From Prevotella sp. (GTDB taxonomy: Bacteria > Bacteroidota > Bacteroidia > Bacteroidales > Bacteroidaceae), in the NCBI GenBank assembly GCA_017469955.1, contig JAFUFJ010000013.1, forward strand, positions 1 through 34,106: a stretch of DNA of 34,106 nt. Reading direction: 5' to 3'. The notes beneath the pieces are model-generated. The model was not told where the DNA came from. It saw nothing but the letters and a program-made list of their open reading frames with translations, and ran no database searches. This document shows, in pieces, positions 1 to 8,451 of this stretch (position 1 is its first letter; every line of letters begins with the position of its first letter). Position numbers and translations under genes: made by a program.

Positions 1-126
1 AGCCCTGCCCTTTCACCACAAGACAACGGCCGGAAGACGGCCTATGACATGCAGGGACGCCGGCTGGAGTTGGCACCCGGAAGGGGCATATACATCAGGG
101 ACGGCAGGAAGACGGTGCGCCGATGA
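1..126 (+). CDS. C-terminal end of a secreted protein with Prevotella-type C-terminal tail (partial)
   Basis: Frame 1 is open from the first base of the window to a TGA at 124-126, giving the last 41 residues of a protein whose start lies outside. The end reads AYDMQGRRLELAPGRGIYI and then RDGRKTVRR. This matches the tail pattern at the ends of the proteins at 15247-18390 and 18858-21167: Y, two residues, GQ or GR, V or L, then G-[IV]-[YV]-[IV], and a basic GRK or GKK ending. In Bacteroidetes such tails are related to the C-terminal domains of type IX secretion cargo, though here the tail is short and its role is inferred. The catalytic part is not visible, so no enzyme function can be given. 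The 22-bp repeat array A begins 5 bp after the stop codon. Confidence 0.7.
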   Translation, partial: SPALSPQDNGRKTAYDMQGRRLELAPGRGIYIRDGRKTVRR

Positions 127-130
127 GCCT

Positions 131-240
131 GAGAAAGCTAAGGGTTCAGCCCGAGAAGTCTATCAGTTCTGGGTGAGAAAGCTAAGAGTTATCGACCAGA
201 AAGCTATGACTTCTCGGGCTGAACCCTTAGCTTTCTTAAG
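131..240. repeat. 22-bp-period palindromic array A (5 units)
   Basis: Five consecutive 22-bp units start at 131, 153, 175, 197 and 219. Positions 4-5 of each unit are AA, position 8 is C and positions 15-16 are TT. Each unit is an imperfect dyad centred on position 10 (ideal core GAGAAAGCT-A-AGCTTTCTC plus a 3-nt spacer, often GC-rich). The array also folds on itself: 132-160 is an exact reverse complement of 208-236, a 29-bp perfect inverted repeat around a 47-nt centre. It sits between the stop of the partial gene at 126 and the end of recO at 279. There is no U-tract, so it is not a standard intrinsic terminator. Confidence 0.9.
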
Positions 241-248
241 TACCTTCA

Positions 249-273
249 CCGCCCTTCTTCAAGAGAAGGGCGG
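249..273. terminator. Hairpin between convergent gene ends (possible recO terminator)
   Basis: A perfect 10-bp stem (CCGCCCTTCT at 249-258, AGAAGGGCGG at 264-273) with a 5-nt loop lies just beyond the recO stop codon. Neither side has a good T-tract, so it may be a weak terminator or a 3'-end stabilising hairpin. Confidence 0.5.
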
Positions 274-278
274 GCGTT

Positions 279-1004
279 TCAGACGAAAAGCTCCTGAACT
301 ACGGGCAGGGAACGCAGTTCGGGAAACGAAGGAACGTGGAGTCGGTAGTAGGCAATGAGATGGTCTAAGATGCGGTTTCTTTGCGCGCGCGTAAATAGAA
401 AGAGGTGCATCGTCTCGTAATGCATGCGCATAAGACGCTCTATATAGGCAGCCTCGCCGGGCTCAACAAAGTCGGAATGCAAGGGCTGGGACGAGGAAAA
501 CTCGGCGCTTCTGAGGTCGAAGAAGGAGCCTTCACGATAGCCTTCAAGGTTAGGATAGAAACCTATGAACTGGGAAAGGCGCATGAGAAAGACCAAGTGG
601 AAGTTGGCTGCAGGCCGGCTTGTGGCATCAAGCCACTGCAGACTGCTGCTCACGTAGCCGAAGAGAGCTTCATTGCGCTGCTCGCCACGCGTAGCATAGG
701 TGAGGAACTCAGACAGGAAAAGTGCCAGAGAAAGCTTGCCGGCGTCGAAGGGAACAGAGACGTAAGGCATCTCCAGACGTACGTCGCGCAGCCGTTGAAG
801 GCGAGCCTGCTGGCGATGGTCAAACTCGATCATGAGCAGCGTCAGGGGCTGGAAAAGCTGTCTTTTCAGCTTTCCGCGCGCCGTCTTGGGCATGTTCAAG
901 AGGAACGACAACCGACCTGTCTGCTCCGTAAGCATGTCGACTATCAACTGGTTGTCTCCATACTTCAGGGCATTCAACACGACCGCTCTTGACTTGACAA
1001 ACAT
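279..1004 (-). CDS. recO: DNA repair protein RecO
   Basis: The 241-residue product has the RecO family layout. It begins with an N-terminal OB-fold (SRAVVLNALKYGDNQLIVD, then TEQTGRLSFLL), and continues with the helical C-terminal region typical of the family. RecO acts in the RecFOR recombinational repair pathway, where it helps load RecA onto SSB-coated single-stranded DNA. The length is normal for Bacteroidales RecO. No four-cysteine zinc finger is visible, which is common in this group. The start MFVKSRAVVLNAL is the natural one, with a TAATTTTG -7 box 25 bp upstream at 1029-1036. The gene is divergent from tRNA-Glu and appears monocistronic. Confidence 0.92.
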   Translation of the reverse strand: MFVKSRAVVLNALKYGDNQLIVDMLTEQTGRLSFLLNMPKTARGKLKRQLFQPLTLLMIEFDHRQQARLQRLRDVRLEMPYVSVPFDAGKLSLALFLSEFLTYATRGEQRNEALFGYVSSSLQWLDATSRPAANFHLVFLMRLSQFIGFYPNLEGYREGSFFDLRSAEFSSSQPLHSDFVEPGEAAYIERLMRMHYETMHLFLFTRAQRNRILDHLIAYYRLHVPSFPELRSLPVVQELFV

Positions 1005-1028
1005 GACTTGAAAACCTTACTTTGCAGA

Positions 1029-1036
1029 CAAAATTA
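1029..1036 (-). promoter_or_regulatory. -7 box for recO (TAATTTTG)
   Basis: The minus strand reads TAATTTTG, matching the Bacteroidetes -7 consensus TAnnTTTG, and lies 25 bp before the recO start. A good -33 TTTG is not seen at the expected distance, so the call rests on the -7 box and its position. Confidence 0.5.
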
Positions 1037-1075
1037 CTAAAAAACAGCCGTTTGAGGAAAATTTTAAGAAGAAAA

Positions 1076-1107
1076 TTTGGTCATAAAAGAAAAAACAACT
1101 AACTTTG
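1076..1107 (+). promoter_or_regulatory. Promoter for tRNA-Glu (TTTG-N20-TAACTTTG)
   Basis: TTTG at 1076-1079 and TAACTTTG at 1100-1107 match the Bacteroidetes -33/-7 pattern with a 20-bp spacer. The tRNA starts 22 bp after the -7 box. This promoter lies back to back with the recO promoter. Confidence 0.7.
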
Positions 1108-1128
1108 CACCCGCTAAAGAAGTCGCAT

Positions 1129-1203
1129 GGTCCCTTCGTCTATCGGTTAGGACGACAGATTTTCATTCTGTAAAGAGGAGTTCGACTCTCCTAGGGACTA
1201 CCA
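1129..1203 (+). tRNA. tRNA-Glu (anticodon UUC)
   Basis: A full cloverleaf can be drawn. The acceptor GGTCCCT pairs with AGGGACT (one G-U at the end). The D arm contains GGTTAGGAC, the anticodon stem is ACAGA/TCTGT around the loop TTTTCAT with anticodon TTC, and the T arm reads GAGGAGTTCGACTCTC. CCA is encoded at 1201-1203. Anticodon UUC reads GAA and GAG, so it is glutamate tRNA. It has its own promoter at 1076-1107. A GCGCA/TGCGC hairpin and a T7 run near 1269-1276 downstream could end the transcript. Confidence 0.96.
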
Positions 1204-1379
1204 ACATTAAATCCGCCATCCGCGCAGTGATGCGCTACCAACATGAGTTGGGACAAGGTGACGGAGGATTTTTTTGAAGGGCCCAAGCCCCGATAAAGAT
1301 CCGCCCAGGGCAGCCTTCACGACGTAAGACCCATAAGCTTTAAACAACCATCAAACAATTAAAAAATCAAACAACAAAA

Positions 1380-1634
1380 ATGGCAAACCACAAATCATCG
1401 CTGAAGAGAATCAGACAGACCAAGACTCGCACTCTTCACAACCGCTATTATGCAAAAACAATGCGTAATGCCGTACGCAAACTGCGCGCACTGACCAACA
1501 AGGAAGAGGCTGAGGCACAGTATCCGAAAGTACAGAAGATGCTCGACAAGCTGGCCCAGAAGAACATCATCCACAAGAACAAAGCTGCCAACATCAAGTC
1601 TGGATTGGCAAAACATATCGCTTCGCTCGGCTAA
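1380..1634 (+). CDS. rpsT: 30S ribosomal protein S20
   Basis: The 84-residue basic protein starts [20 protein letters not shown], the standard S20 N-terminus. The helical, alanine- and lysine-rich body ends with [18 protein letters not shown], the typical S20 C-terminal helix (HKNxAARxKSRL in many relatives). S20 binds 16S rRNA early in 30S assembly. The length is normal. The gene stands alone between tRNA-Glu and gyrB and is followed by a strong hairpin terminator at 1671-1713. Confidence 0.97.
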   Translation: MANHKSSLKRIRQTKTRTLHNRYYAKTMRNAVRKLRALTNKEEAEAQYPKVQKMLDKLAQKNIIHKNKAANIKSGLAKHIASLG

Positions 1635-1670
1635 GAAGCATACCTTCGCAGCCCGACAGGCAGGCAACCA

Positions 1671-1713
1671 ATGGTCGCACACCTCAGAAAAGAGGCGTGC
1701 GACCATTTCTTTT
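1671..1713 (+). terminator. Intrinsic terminator after rpsT
   Basis: A 15-bp stem with one mismatch (1671-1685 pairing with 1692-1706; loop AGAAAA) is followed by TTCTTTT. It lies 36 bp after the rpsT stop. Confidence 0.85.
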
Positions 1714-1864
1714 CATCGCCAGAAACCAACGCCGGCAGCCACGGAAACACGCAAGACACGCCCAAAAGAAACACTTTTCGAAAAGAACCTTTGTCGAAGA
1801 CAAAAAACCATAAAAACAAGCACTTTTTCCAACAAAAAAGTTTCTTCATTTCGCGATTTTTTCG

Positions 1865-1872
1865 TATCTTTG
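1865..1872 (+). promoter_or_regulatory. -7 box for gyrB (TATCTTTG)
   Basis: TATCTTTG fits TAnnTTTG and lies 25 bp before the gyrB ATG. The -33 region (about 1841-1845, TTTCT) is only a partial match. Two short palindromes lie further upstream (1774-1785 and 1790-1804). Confidence 0.65.
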
Positions 1873-1897
1873 CAATCTATTAGACCAATAAAGCAAA

Positions 1898-3868
1898 ATG
1901 GCAGAAAACATTCAGAACGCAAACAACTACTCAGCCAGTAATATTCAAGTGCTGGAAGGACTCGAAGCCGTACGCAAACGTCCGGCCATGTATATCGGTG
2001 ACATCAGTGAAAAAGGACTTCACCACCTGGTCAACGAAACCGTCGACAACTCCATCGACGAGGCTATGGCCGGTTATTGCACCGACATCGAGGTGACAAT
2101 CAATGAGGACAACTCCATTACCGTACAAGACAACGGACGAGGAATACCCGTCGATGAACACGAGAAAATGCACAAATCAGCCCTTGAAGTCGTGATGACC
2201 GTGCTCCACGCAGGCGGTAAGTTCGACAAAGGATCCTATAAAGTGTCAGGCGGACTTCACGGCGTCGGTGTGTCATGTGTCAATGCTTTGTCGAGCCACA
2301 TGACCTCGCAAGTGTTCCGCGACGGAAAGATATATCAGCAGGAATACGAACAAGGCAAGCCACTGTATCCCGTGAAAGTGGTCGGCGAAACAACCCTCCG
2401 AGGCACACGTCAGCAGTTCTGGCCCGACGCATCCATATTCACTACCACCGTCTATCGCTGGGACATCATCGCCAGACGCATGAGAGAACTGGCCTTCCTC
2501 AATGCCGGAATCAAGATAACACTCACCGACTTGCGACCCGACGAGCAGGGACAAATCAAGCAGGAAGTATTCCATGCCAAGGACGGACTGAAAGAGTTCG
2601 TGCGCTACGTCGACCGCCATCGCACCCACCTCTTCGACGATGTCATCTACCTGAAGACCGAGAAACAAGGCATACCCATCGAGGTTGCCGTGATGTACAA
2701 CACCGACTACAACGAAAACATCCACTCATACGTCAACAACATCAATACCATTGAAGGCGGTACTCACTTGGCAGGTTTCCGTGCAGCATTGACAAGAACG
2801 CTGAAGAAATATGCCGATAATGACCCACAAATATCGAAACAAATCGAGAAGGCCAAGATCGAAATAGCCCCAGAAGACTTCCGGGAGGGACTCACAGCCG
2901 TCATCTCTATCAAAGTCGCAGAGCCTCAGTTTGAGGGACAAACCAAAACAAAGCTCGGTAACAGTGAGGTCACCGGTGCCGTTCAACAGGCCGTTGGCGA
3001 GGCATTGTCATACTATCTCGAGGAGCATCCGAAGGAGGCAAAACAGATATGTGAGAAAGTAGTCTTGGCCGCAACGGCACGCATTGCTGCCCGCAAGGCT
3101 CGCGAAAGCGTACAGCGTAAGAACCCGATGTCGGGCGGAGGCCTGCCTGGAAAGCTGGCCGACTGTTCGAACAAAGACCCGAAAGAGTGTGAGATCTTCC
3201 TCGTAGAGGGCGACTCTGCCGGCGGTTCTGCCAAGCAAGGACGCGACCGTTACACCCAAGCCATCCTGCCTTTGCGCGGAAAAATCCTGAACGTAGAGAA
3301 GGTTCAATGGCATAGAGTCTTTGAAGCCGAGTCGGTAATGAATATCATTCAGTCCATTGGAGTTCGCTTCGGCGTAGAAGGAGAAGGCGACCGTGAGGCC
3401 AACATTGATAAGCTACGCTATGATAAAATCATCATTATGACCGACGCCGACGTCGACGGTTCCCACATTGATACGCTCATCATGACCCTCTTCTACCGCT
3501 TCATGCCGAAGGTGATTCAGGACGGTCATCTCTATATTGCCACACCTCCGCTCTACAAATGCACCTACAAAAAGGTGAGCGAATACTGCTATACCGAGCA
3601 GCAACGCCAAGCATTCATCGACAAATATGTGGCCGGTGACGAGAATGCCACTGCCCTTCATACCCAGCGATACAAAGGACTTGGTGAGATGAATCCTGAG
3701 CAATTGTGGGAGACTACGATGGATCCGAAGACGAGACTGCTGAAGCAAGTCACCATTGAGAACGCTGCGCAAGCCGACGAAATCTTCTCGATGCTCATGG
3801 GAGACGACGTGGAACCGCGCCGGGAATTTATCGAAGCCAATGCTACTTACGCAAACATCGACGCATAA
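1898..3868 (+). CDS. gyrB: DNA gyrase subunit B (ATPase subunit)
   Basis: The 656-residue protein has all type IIA topoisomerase B-subunit landmarks. The GHKL ATPase motifs are ETVDNSIDEAMAGYC, DNGRGIPV and GGLHGVGVSCVNALS in the first 130 residues. The TOPRIM domain shows EGDSAGGSAKQGRDR near residue 437 and DADVDGSHIDTL near 515. The C-terminal block is QRYKGLGEMNPEQLWETTMDP-like. With GyrA it introduces negative supercoils using ATP. The length is typical of Bacteroidales GyrB, which lack the long insert seen in E. coli GyrB. The alternative, ParE, is less likely because of the QRYKGLGEMNP and PGKLADCS signatures. A strong terminator follows at 3882-3917. Confidence 0.95.
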   Translation: MAENIQNANNYSASNIQVLEGLEAVRKRPAMYIGDISEKGLHHLVNETVDNSIDEAMAGYCTDIEVTINEDNSITVQDNGRGIPVDEHEKMHKSALEVVMTVLHAGGKFDKGSYKVSGGLHGVGVSCVNALSSHMTSQVFRDGKIYQQEYEQGKPLYPVKVVGETTLRGTRQQFWPDASIFTTTVYRWDIIARRMRELAFLNAGIKITLTDLRPDEQGQIKQEVFHAKDGLKEFVRYVDRHRTHLFDDVIYLKTEKQGIPIEVAVMYNTDYNENIHSYVNNINTIEGGTHLAGFRAALTRTLKKYADNDPQISKQIEKAKIEIAPEDFREGLTAVISIKVAEPQFEGQTKTKLGNSEVTGAVQQAVGEALSYYLEEHPKEAKQICEKVVLAATARIAARKARESVQRKNPMSGGGLPGKLADCSNKDPKECEIFLVEGDSAGGSAKQGRDRYTQAILPLRGKILNVEKVQWHRVFEAESVMNIIQSIGVRFGVEGEGDREANIDKLRYDKIIIMTDADVDGSHIDTLIMTLFYRFMPKVIQDGHLYIATPPLYKCTYKKVSEYCYTEQQRQAFIDKYVAGDENATALHTQRYKGLGEMNPEQLWETTMDPKTRLLKQVTIENAAQADEIFSMLMGDDVEPRREFIEANATYANIDA

Positions 3869-3881
3869 GCGACAAACTCTG

Positions 3882-3917
3882 AAAGGCGAACTTGATAAGA
3901 GTTCGCCTTTTTTATTT
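3882..3917 (+). terminator. Intrinsic terminator after gyrB
   Basis: A perfect 11-bp stem (AAAGGCGAACT at 3882-3892, AGTTCGCCTTT at 3900-3910) with a 7-nt loop runs into TTTATTTT. It ends only 23 bp before the start codon of the next gene. Confidence 0.9.
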
Positions 3918-3940
3918 TAGCCTTATCAGACATTACTACA

Positions 3941-6352
3941 ATGAAAAAACTCCTTTTCTTCCTGCTTTTTCCAGCAGTTTCCACAGCCTTGCAGGCGCAA
4001 CAGCTGCCCATGCTGCTGTGGTATGACCGCGAAGCCAAGTATTTTGAAGAAGCACTCCCCATCGGAAACGGGCAGATCGGCGCAGTGATCTATGGCGGTC
4101 CAGACACAGACTCGCTACAACTCAACGACATAACCCTATGGACTGGCAAGCCATGGGACCGCGAAAGAGACGCAGAAGCCTATACGTGGATACCGAAGAT
4201 TCGCGAGGCTTTGTTCAATGAAGACTATCAGACGGCCGACAGACTCCAGCGACATGTCCAGGGGCCGGACTCCGAATGGTATGAGCCTCTGGGCACACTC
4301 ACGATAAAAGACCTGCATGTCAAAGAAGGCCCGGCTACCGACTATCGGCGAGAACTCGACATCGACCATGCCATTGCGCGCACCTCATACAGCCGCAACG
4401 GCATCCGTTATGAGCGTGAATACCTTGCCTCCTGCCCCGACCGCCTCATCGCCATCCGTCTGAAGGCTTCGGAAGAAAGGAGGCTGGCCGTTGCGCTAAG
4501 GCTCAAATCGCTGCTGCCTTACACGCTCGAACGGCGCGGAAGCAACCAGCTTCTCATGCATGGGCACGCCATCGGCGACGCCTCTGAGACCATCCACTTT
4601 ACGACATTGGTGCAGGTAGACTGCGGAAAGCAGGGGCTCTGGGGCACCGACGACGAGGGCAACCTCATCGTATCACAGGCTACCGAAGCCACCATCTACC
4701 TGACCAGCGAAACCTCTTTCAACGGCTTCGACAAGCATCCCGTGCGTGAAGGGCGCGACATCAAGACAGCCATCGACGACGACTCGAAGGCATGGAGAGG
4801 GCTGAAATATGCGAAAGTGAAGGCCCGCCACACGAAAGACTATCAGCAACTCTACGCCCGTATGCAGCTTTTCCTGGAGGGAAGCGTTGCCGACGAGACC
4901 CGCACCACTGACCGTCAACTGCTGCAGTACACCGACAACAACGAGCGAAACCCCTATCTTGAGACGCTCTATGCGCAGTATGGACGCTATCTTCTCATCA
5001 GCTGCTCGCGCACAAAGGACGTGCCGGCCAACCTGCAAGGCATCTGGAATCCCCACCTTCGGGCACCCTGGCGCAGCAACTACACCATAAACATCAACCT
5101 CGAAGAGAACTACTGGCCGGCAGAAGTGGCCAACCTCACCGAGACGACCCGCCCCCTCATCGCCTTCATCGGCCACCTTTCTGAGAACGGTAGGTATGCA
5201 GCACGCAACTATTACGGCATCCGCCAAGGATGGTCGGCCAGCCACAACAGCGACATCTGGGCCATGACCAACCCTGTCGGCAACAAGGAAGGCGACCCTG
5301 TTTGGGCCAACTGGAACATGGGAGGGGCATGGCTTTGCATGCTGTTGTGGGAGCACTATCTCTATACGCAAGACGAACAGTTCCTCGCCCAGACGGCCTA
5401 TCCGCTGATGAAGGGGGCTGCCGACTTCTGTCTTGCATGGCTCATCGAGAACCCCAACCGGCCTGAAGAGCTCATCACCGCGCCCGCTACTTCGCCAGAG
5501 AACATCTACATCACCGACAAAGGATACAGGGGCCAGACCCTCTATGGCGCCACAGCCGACCTTGCCATCATAAGGGAGTTGTTCGCCAACGTGGCTGAAG
5601 CCGGCAAGATCATGGGCGTTCCTGCCGGCGAGACGGAGCCCTTCCAGACGGCACTCCGGCGACTTCACCCCTACACCGTAGGCCAAAACGGCGATCTCAA
5701 CGAATGGTTCTACGACTGGGAAGACCTCTATCCGCAGCACCGACACCAGTCACATCTCATAGGACTCTATCCCGGACACCACTTCACCGACCCCGTTCTC
5801 AGGAAAGCTGCCGAGCAAACACTCCTTGACAAGGGCGACAACACAACAGGATGGTCCACGGGATGGCGCATCAACCTGTGGGCTCGGCTCCACAACAGCC
5901 GGCAAGCCTATCATCTCTACCGAAAACTCCTCACCTATGTGACGCCCGACAACTATGACGGACCTGACAAACGCGACTCTGGAGGCACCTATCCCAACCT
6001 CTTCGACGCCCACTCTCCGTTCCAGATCGACGGCAACTTCGGCGGAACAGCGGGCGTCTGCGAGATGTTGATGCAAAGCTCTTGCGAGTGGACACACGAC
6101 GCTTCAGCCTCCAAGCCACGACAAGTGGCCCGCATCGAGCTGCTGCCCGCACAGCCGAAAGAGTGGCCTTCAGGATCGGTAAAGGGACTGAAAGCCCGCG
6201 GAGCGTTCACCGTTGACTTCACGTGGAGAGACGGACGTGTCACCGAAGCCACCCTCAAGCCGGCCAAAGCACAGACCCTCCAGCTCGTCTGCAACGGCCA
6301 GTCACACACATACGACGTACGTCCGAACAAGACCCTGACACTTCATTTCTGA
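3941..6352 (+). CDS. Secreted glycoside hydrolase family 95 (alpha-L-fucosidase-like)
   Basis: The 803-residue protein begins with a signal peptide (MKKLLFFLLFPAVSTALQAQ). The GH95 N-terminal beta domain follows (EALPIGNGQIGAVIYGG, LQLNDITLWTGKPW), then an (alpha/alpha)6 barrel and a C-terminal beta domain. Residues matching the GH95 active site are visible: N384 and N386 in NYTININLEENYWPAE, E520 in ATSPENIY, and D697 in FQIDGNFGGTAG. GH95 enzymes are inverting and mostly cleave alpha-1,2-L-fucose from glycans; some members act on L-galactose. The protein is likely periplasmic or exported. It lies alone, with no SusC/D pair or other glycosidase beside it, and no promoter of its own is obvious between the gyrB terminator and its ATG. 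The family call is firm; the exact sugar is inferred. Confidence 0.92.
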   Translation: MKKLLFFLLFPAVSTALQAQQLPMLLWYDREAKYFEEALPIGNGQIGAVIYGGPDTDSLQLNDITLWTGKPWDRERDAEAYTWIPKIREALFNEDYQTADRLQRHVQGPDSEWYEPLGTLTIKDLHVKEGPATDYRRELDIDHAIARTSYSRNGIRYEREYLASCPDRLIAIRLKASEERRLAVALRLKSLLPYTLERRGSNQLLMHGHAIGDASETIHFTTLVQVDCGKQGLWGTDDEGNLIVSQATEATIYLTSETSFNGFDKHPVREGRDIKTAIDDDSKAWRGLKYAKVKARHTKDYQQLYARMQLFLEGSVADETRTTDRQLLQYTDNNERNPYLETLYAQYGRYLLISCSRTKDVPANLQGIWNPHLRAPWRSNYTININLEENYWPAEVANLTETTRPLIAFIGHLSENGRYAARNYYGIRQGWSASHNSDIWAMTNPVGNKEGDPVWANWNMGGAWLCMLLWEHYLYTQDEQFLAQTAYPLMKGAADFCLAWLIENPNRPEELITAPATSPENIYITDKGYRGQTLYGATADLAIIRELFANVAEAGKIMGVPAGETEPFQTALRRLHPYTVGQNGDLNEWFYDWEDLYPQHRHQSHLIGLYPGHHFTDPVLRKAAEQTLLDKGDNTTGWSTGWRINLWARLHNSRQAYHLYRKLLTYVTPDNYDGPDKRDSGGTYPNLFDAHSPFQIDGNFGGTAGVCEMLMQSSCEWTHDASASKPRQVARIELLPAQPKEWPSGSVKGLKARGAFTVDFTWRDGRVTEATLKPAKAQTLQLVCNGQSHTYDVRPNKTLTLHF

Positions 6353-6396
6353 CACACTCCGCCGGCAAATCGCCCGCAACACAACCCCTTCCGCCC

Positions 6397-6506
6397 GAGA
6401 AAGCTAAGGGTTCAGCCCCAGAAGTCTATCCTTTCTGGGTGAGAAAGCTAAGAGTTATCGACAAGAAACCTAAGACTTCTCACCCTGAAACCTTAGCTTT
6501 CTCAGA
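6397..6506. repeat. 22-bp-period palindromic array B (5 units)
   Basis: Units start at 6397, 6419, 6441, 6463 and 6485, in exact 22-bp register. Units 1 and 3 are identical to units 1 and 3 of array A over all 22 positions, while units 2, 4 and 5 differ. AA at unit positions 4-5, C at 8 and TT at 15-16 hold in all five. The ends are again inverted copies (AGAAAGCTAAGG near 6398 and CCTTAGCTTTCT near 6492). It lies 44 bp after the GH95 stop. Confidence 0.9.
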
Positions 6507-6643
6507 CACAAAGCAGGGAGTTTGCAAAAAGAACCCACAGGAAGCACTTCCTCCAGCCTATGCGAAGGGGTGGAAAACAACGAGAAAAACCATCAAGAAG
6601 GCTATGGTCTGACCATCTGTTTCCTGCCGTTTCGGACGATGAT
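6507..6643. other. Intergenic spacer between array B and a terminator
   Basis: No convincing gene, RNA or repeat is seen here. Short open frames on either strand have no family resemblance. It may be the distal 3' untranslated region of the GH95 transcript, which would run to the terminator at 6644-6667. Confidence 0.4.
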
Positions 6644-6667
6644 GCCCCGATGGAATGGGGCTTTTTT
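6644..6667 (+). terminator. Intrinsic terminator about 290 bp after the GH95 gene
   Basis: GCCCC (6644-6648) and GGGGC (6657-6661) enclose an 8-nt loop and are followed by T6. It is the first plausible terminator downstream of the GH95 gene and lies beyond array B, so the array would be transcribed. Confidence 0.7.
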
Positions 6668-6822
6668 GATGCCCGAGAGCGTATAATCGGCATCGGGAAC
6701 GGCTCTGTCGGCTGAGGAAACGGCAGAAAAAGGGAAAGAAAAAACAAACCGTTGACGCATAAGAATTCCCGTATTTCCTACAAAATTACTGCTTTATTTT
6801 CTCATTATCAAAGAAATCTTCG

Positions 6823-6830
6823 TAATTTTG
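6823..6830 (+). promoter_or_regulatory. -7 box for gpmI (TAATTTTG)
   Basis: TAATTTTG matches TAnnTTTG and lies 45 bp before the gpmI ATG. The region near 6797-6803 (TTTTCTC) is a weak -33 match. Confidence 0.6.
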
Positions 6831-6875
6831 CAATCTGAAAGAAAACATATCACAAATCAGTAGTAACAAGAAACT

Positions 6876-8396
6876 ATGAAAAAGAAAGCACTACTCATGA
6901 TTCTCGACGGATGGGGAATCGGACAACATGGCAAAGGAGACGTCATCTACAACACGCCGACTCCCTACCTTGACCTTCTGAATGCAACCTCGGCCCACTC
7001 ACAGTTGCAGGCCTCAGGAGAAGACGTTGGCCTGCCCGACGGACAGATGGGCAACTCAGAAGTGGGGCACCTGAACATCGGCGCAGGCCGTATTGTCTAT
7101 CAAGACCTGGTGAAAATCAATCGTGCATGCAGAGACAACTCCATCGTAGAGAACCCGCAAATAAAAGACGCATACACCTATGCCAAGGAAAAAGGCAAAA
7201 AACTCCACCTCATGGGTCTCACTTCAGATGGGGGAGTTCACTCGAGCCTTGACCACCTCTTTAAGCTCATTGAAGTGGGTAAACACTATGGTTTAAAAAA
7301 CCAAACCTTCGTGCATTGCTTCATGGACGGTCGCGATACTGACCCGCATTCGGGAAAAGGATTCATCGAACAGGTCGACAAAGTATGTGCAGAAAACGAT
7401 GCAGCCATCGCCAGCATCGTAGGCCGTTTCTACGCGATGGACCGCGACAAACGCTGGGAAAGAGTAAAAGAGGGCTACGACCTCATCGTCAAAGGCACCG
7501 GCAAACAGACCGCAAATATGGTTGAAGCCATGCAGGAAAGCTACGACGAAGGCATCACCGACGAGTTCATCAAGCCCATTCATAACGCATCAGTCAACGG
7601 ACTCATCGAGGAAGGCGACGTCGTCATCTTCATCAACTTCCGCAATGACCGCGCTAAAGAGCTCACCATCGCCCTCACACAGCAAGACCTTCCCGAGTAC
7701 GACATGCACGTTGTTCCCGGACTTCACTACTATTGCATGACGCCTTACGATGCCAATTTCACAGGCGTACATATCCTTTTCCCGAAAGAAAACGTAGACA
7801 ACACCCTCGGAGAATACCTCTCAAGCCTCGGCAAAAAGCAGCTTCACACCGCAGAAACCGAAAAATATGCCCACGTGACATTCTTCTTCAATGGCGGACG
7901 AGAGGCACCCTTTGAAGGCGAAGACCGCATCCTCGTGCCCTCGCCAAAGGTGGCTACTTACGACCTTAAGCCAGAGATGTCGGCCTTCGAGGTCAAGGAC
8001 AAGCTCGTTGGAGCTATCAATACCCAGGAATATGACTTCATCGTCGTCAACTTCGCCAATGGCGATATGGTGGGACATACGGGCGTATACAATGCCATTG
8101 CCAAGGCAGTTTGGGCCGTCGACAATTGTGTTCGTGAGGTTATTGAAGCAGCAAAGAGCAACGGATATGAGGCCATTATCATTGCAGATCACGGCAATGC
8201 AGACAATGCAATCAACCCAGACGGAACCCCGAATACGGCCCATTCTCTCAATCCTGTGCCGTTTATCTATGTGACAAACAACAACTCGGCCACCGTCAAG
8301 GACGGACGTCTTGCCGACGTTGCCCCCTCTATCCTCCACATCATGGGTCTGGAACAGCCCAGCGACATGACGGGAGAATGCCTTATTGCAGACTAA
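6876..8396 (+). CDS. gpmI: 2,3-bisphosphoglycerate-independent phosphoglycerate mutase
   Basis: The 506-residue protein belongs to the alkaline-phosphatase superfamily iPGM group. It interconverts 3- and 2-phosphoglycerate in glycolysis using two Mn2+ ions. Visible motifs are the metal-binding MILDGWGIG at the start, the catalytic serine S61 in [48 protein letters not shown], the [11 protein letters not shown] segment, [12 protein letters not shown], and the C-terminal metal site ADHGNADN. The length is normal. It has its own -7 box at 6823-6830 and a strong terminator at 8405-8445. It is a housekeeping gene unrelated to its neighbours. Confidence 0.96.
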   Translation: MKKKALLMILDGWGIGQHGKGDVIYNTPTPYLDLLNATSAHSQLQASGEDVGLPDGQMGNSEVGHLNIGAGRIVYQDLVKINRACRDNSIVENPQIKDAYTYAKEKGKKLHLMGLTSDGGVHSSLDHLFKLIEVGKHYGLKNQTFVHCFMDGRDTDPHSGKGFIEQVDKVCAENDAAIASIVGRFYAMDRDKRWERVKEGYDLIVKGTGKQTANMVEAMQESYDEGITDEFIKPIHNASVNGLIEEGDVVIFINFRNDRAKELTIALTQQDLPEYDMHVVPGLHYYCMTPYDANFTGVHILFPKENVDNTLGEYLSSLGKKQLHTAETEKYAHVTFFFNGGREAPFEGEDRILVPSPKVATYDLKPEMSAFEVKDKLVGAINTQEYDFIVVNFANGDMVGHTGVYNAIAKAVWAVDNCVREVIEAAKSNGYEAIIIADHGNADNAINPDGTPNTAHSLNPVPFIYVTNNNSATVKDGRLADVAPSILHIMGLEQPSDMTGECLIAD

Positions 8397-8404
8397 AAGA
8401 CCGA

Positions 8405-8445
8405 AGCCCCTGCAAGCATTCATCTTGTGGGGGCTATTTATTTTT
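8405..8445 (+). terminator. Intrinsic terminator after gpmI, ending 6 bp before the next ORF
   Basis: A 12-bp stem with two internal wobble pairs (8405-8416 with 8424-8435) and a 7-nt loop is followed by ATTTATTTTT. It ends just before the ATG at 8452 of the FNT-family gene, so read-through or a promoter inside this segment is needed to express that gene. Confidence 0.85.
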
Positions 8446-8451
8446 CAGCAT

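Noticed and set aside
44-358. 104-codon open frame on the plus strand
   Set aside because: It runs through the palindromic array and into the recO 3' end; the real frame here is the secreted-protein tail in frame 1.
405-992. 195-codon plus-strand open frame
   Set aside because: It is antisense to recO, whose protein matches a known family over its full length.
1077-1277. 66-codon plus-strand open frame
   Set aside because: It spans the tRNA-Glu gene and its promoter, so it is not coding.
4673-5746. 357-codon minus-strand open frame
   Set aside because: It is a shadow of the GH95 gene, with no signal peptide or family resemblance; long antisense frames are expected with this codon usage.
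6502-6747. 81-codon minus-strand open frame, with a TAATTTTG-like box at 6781-6788
   Set aside because: The frame includes the complement of a plus-strand terminator and has no family resemblance; one AT-rich -7 match alone is weak.
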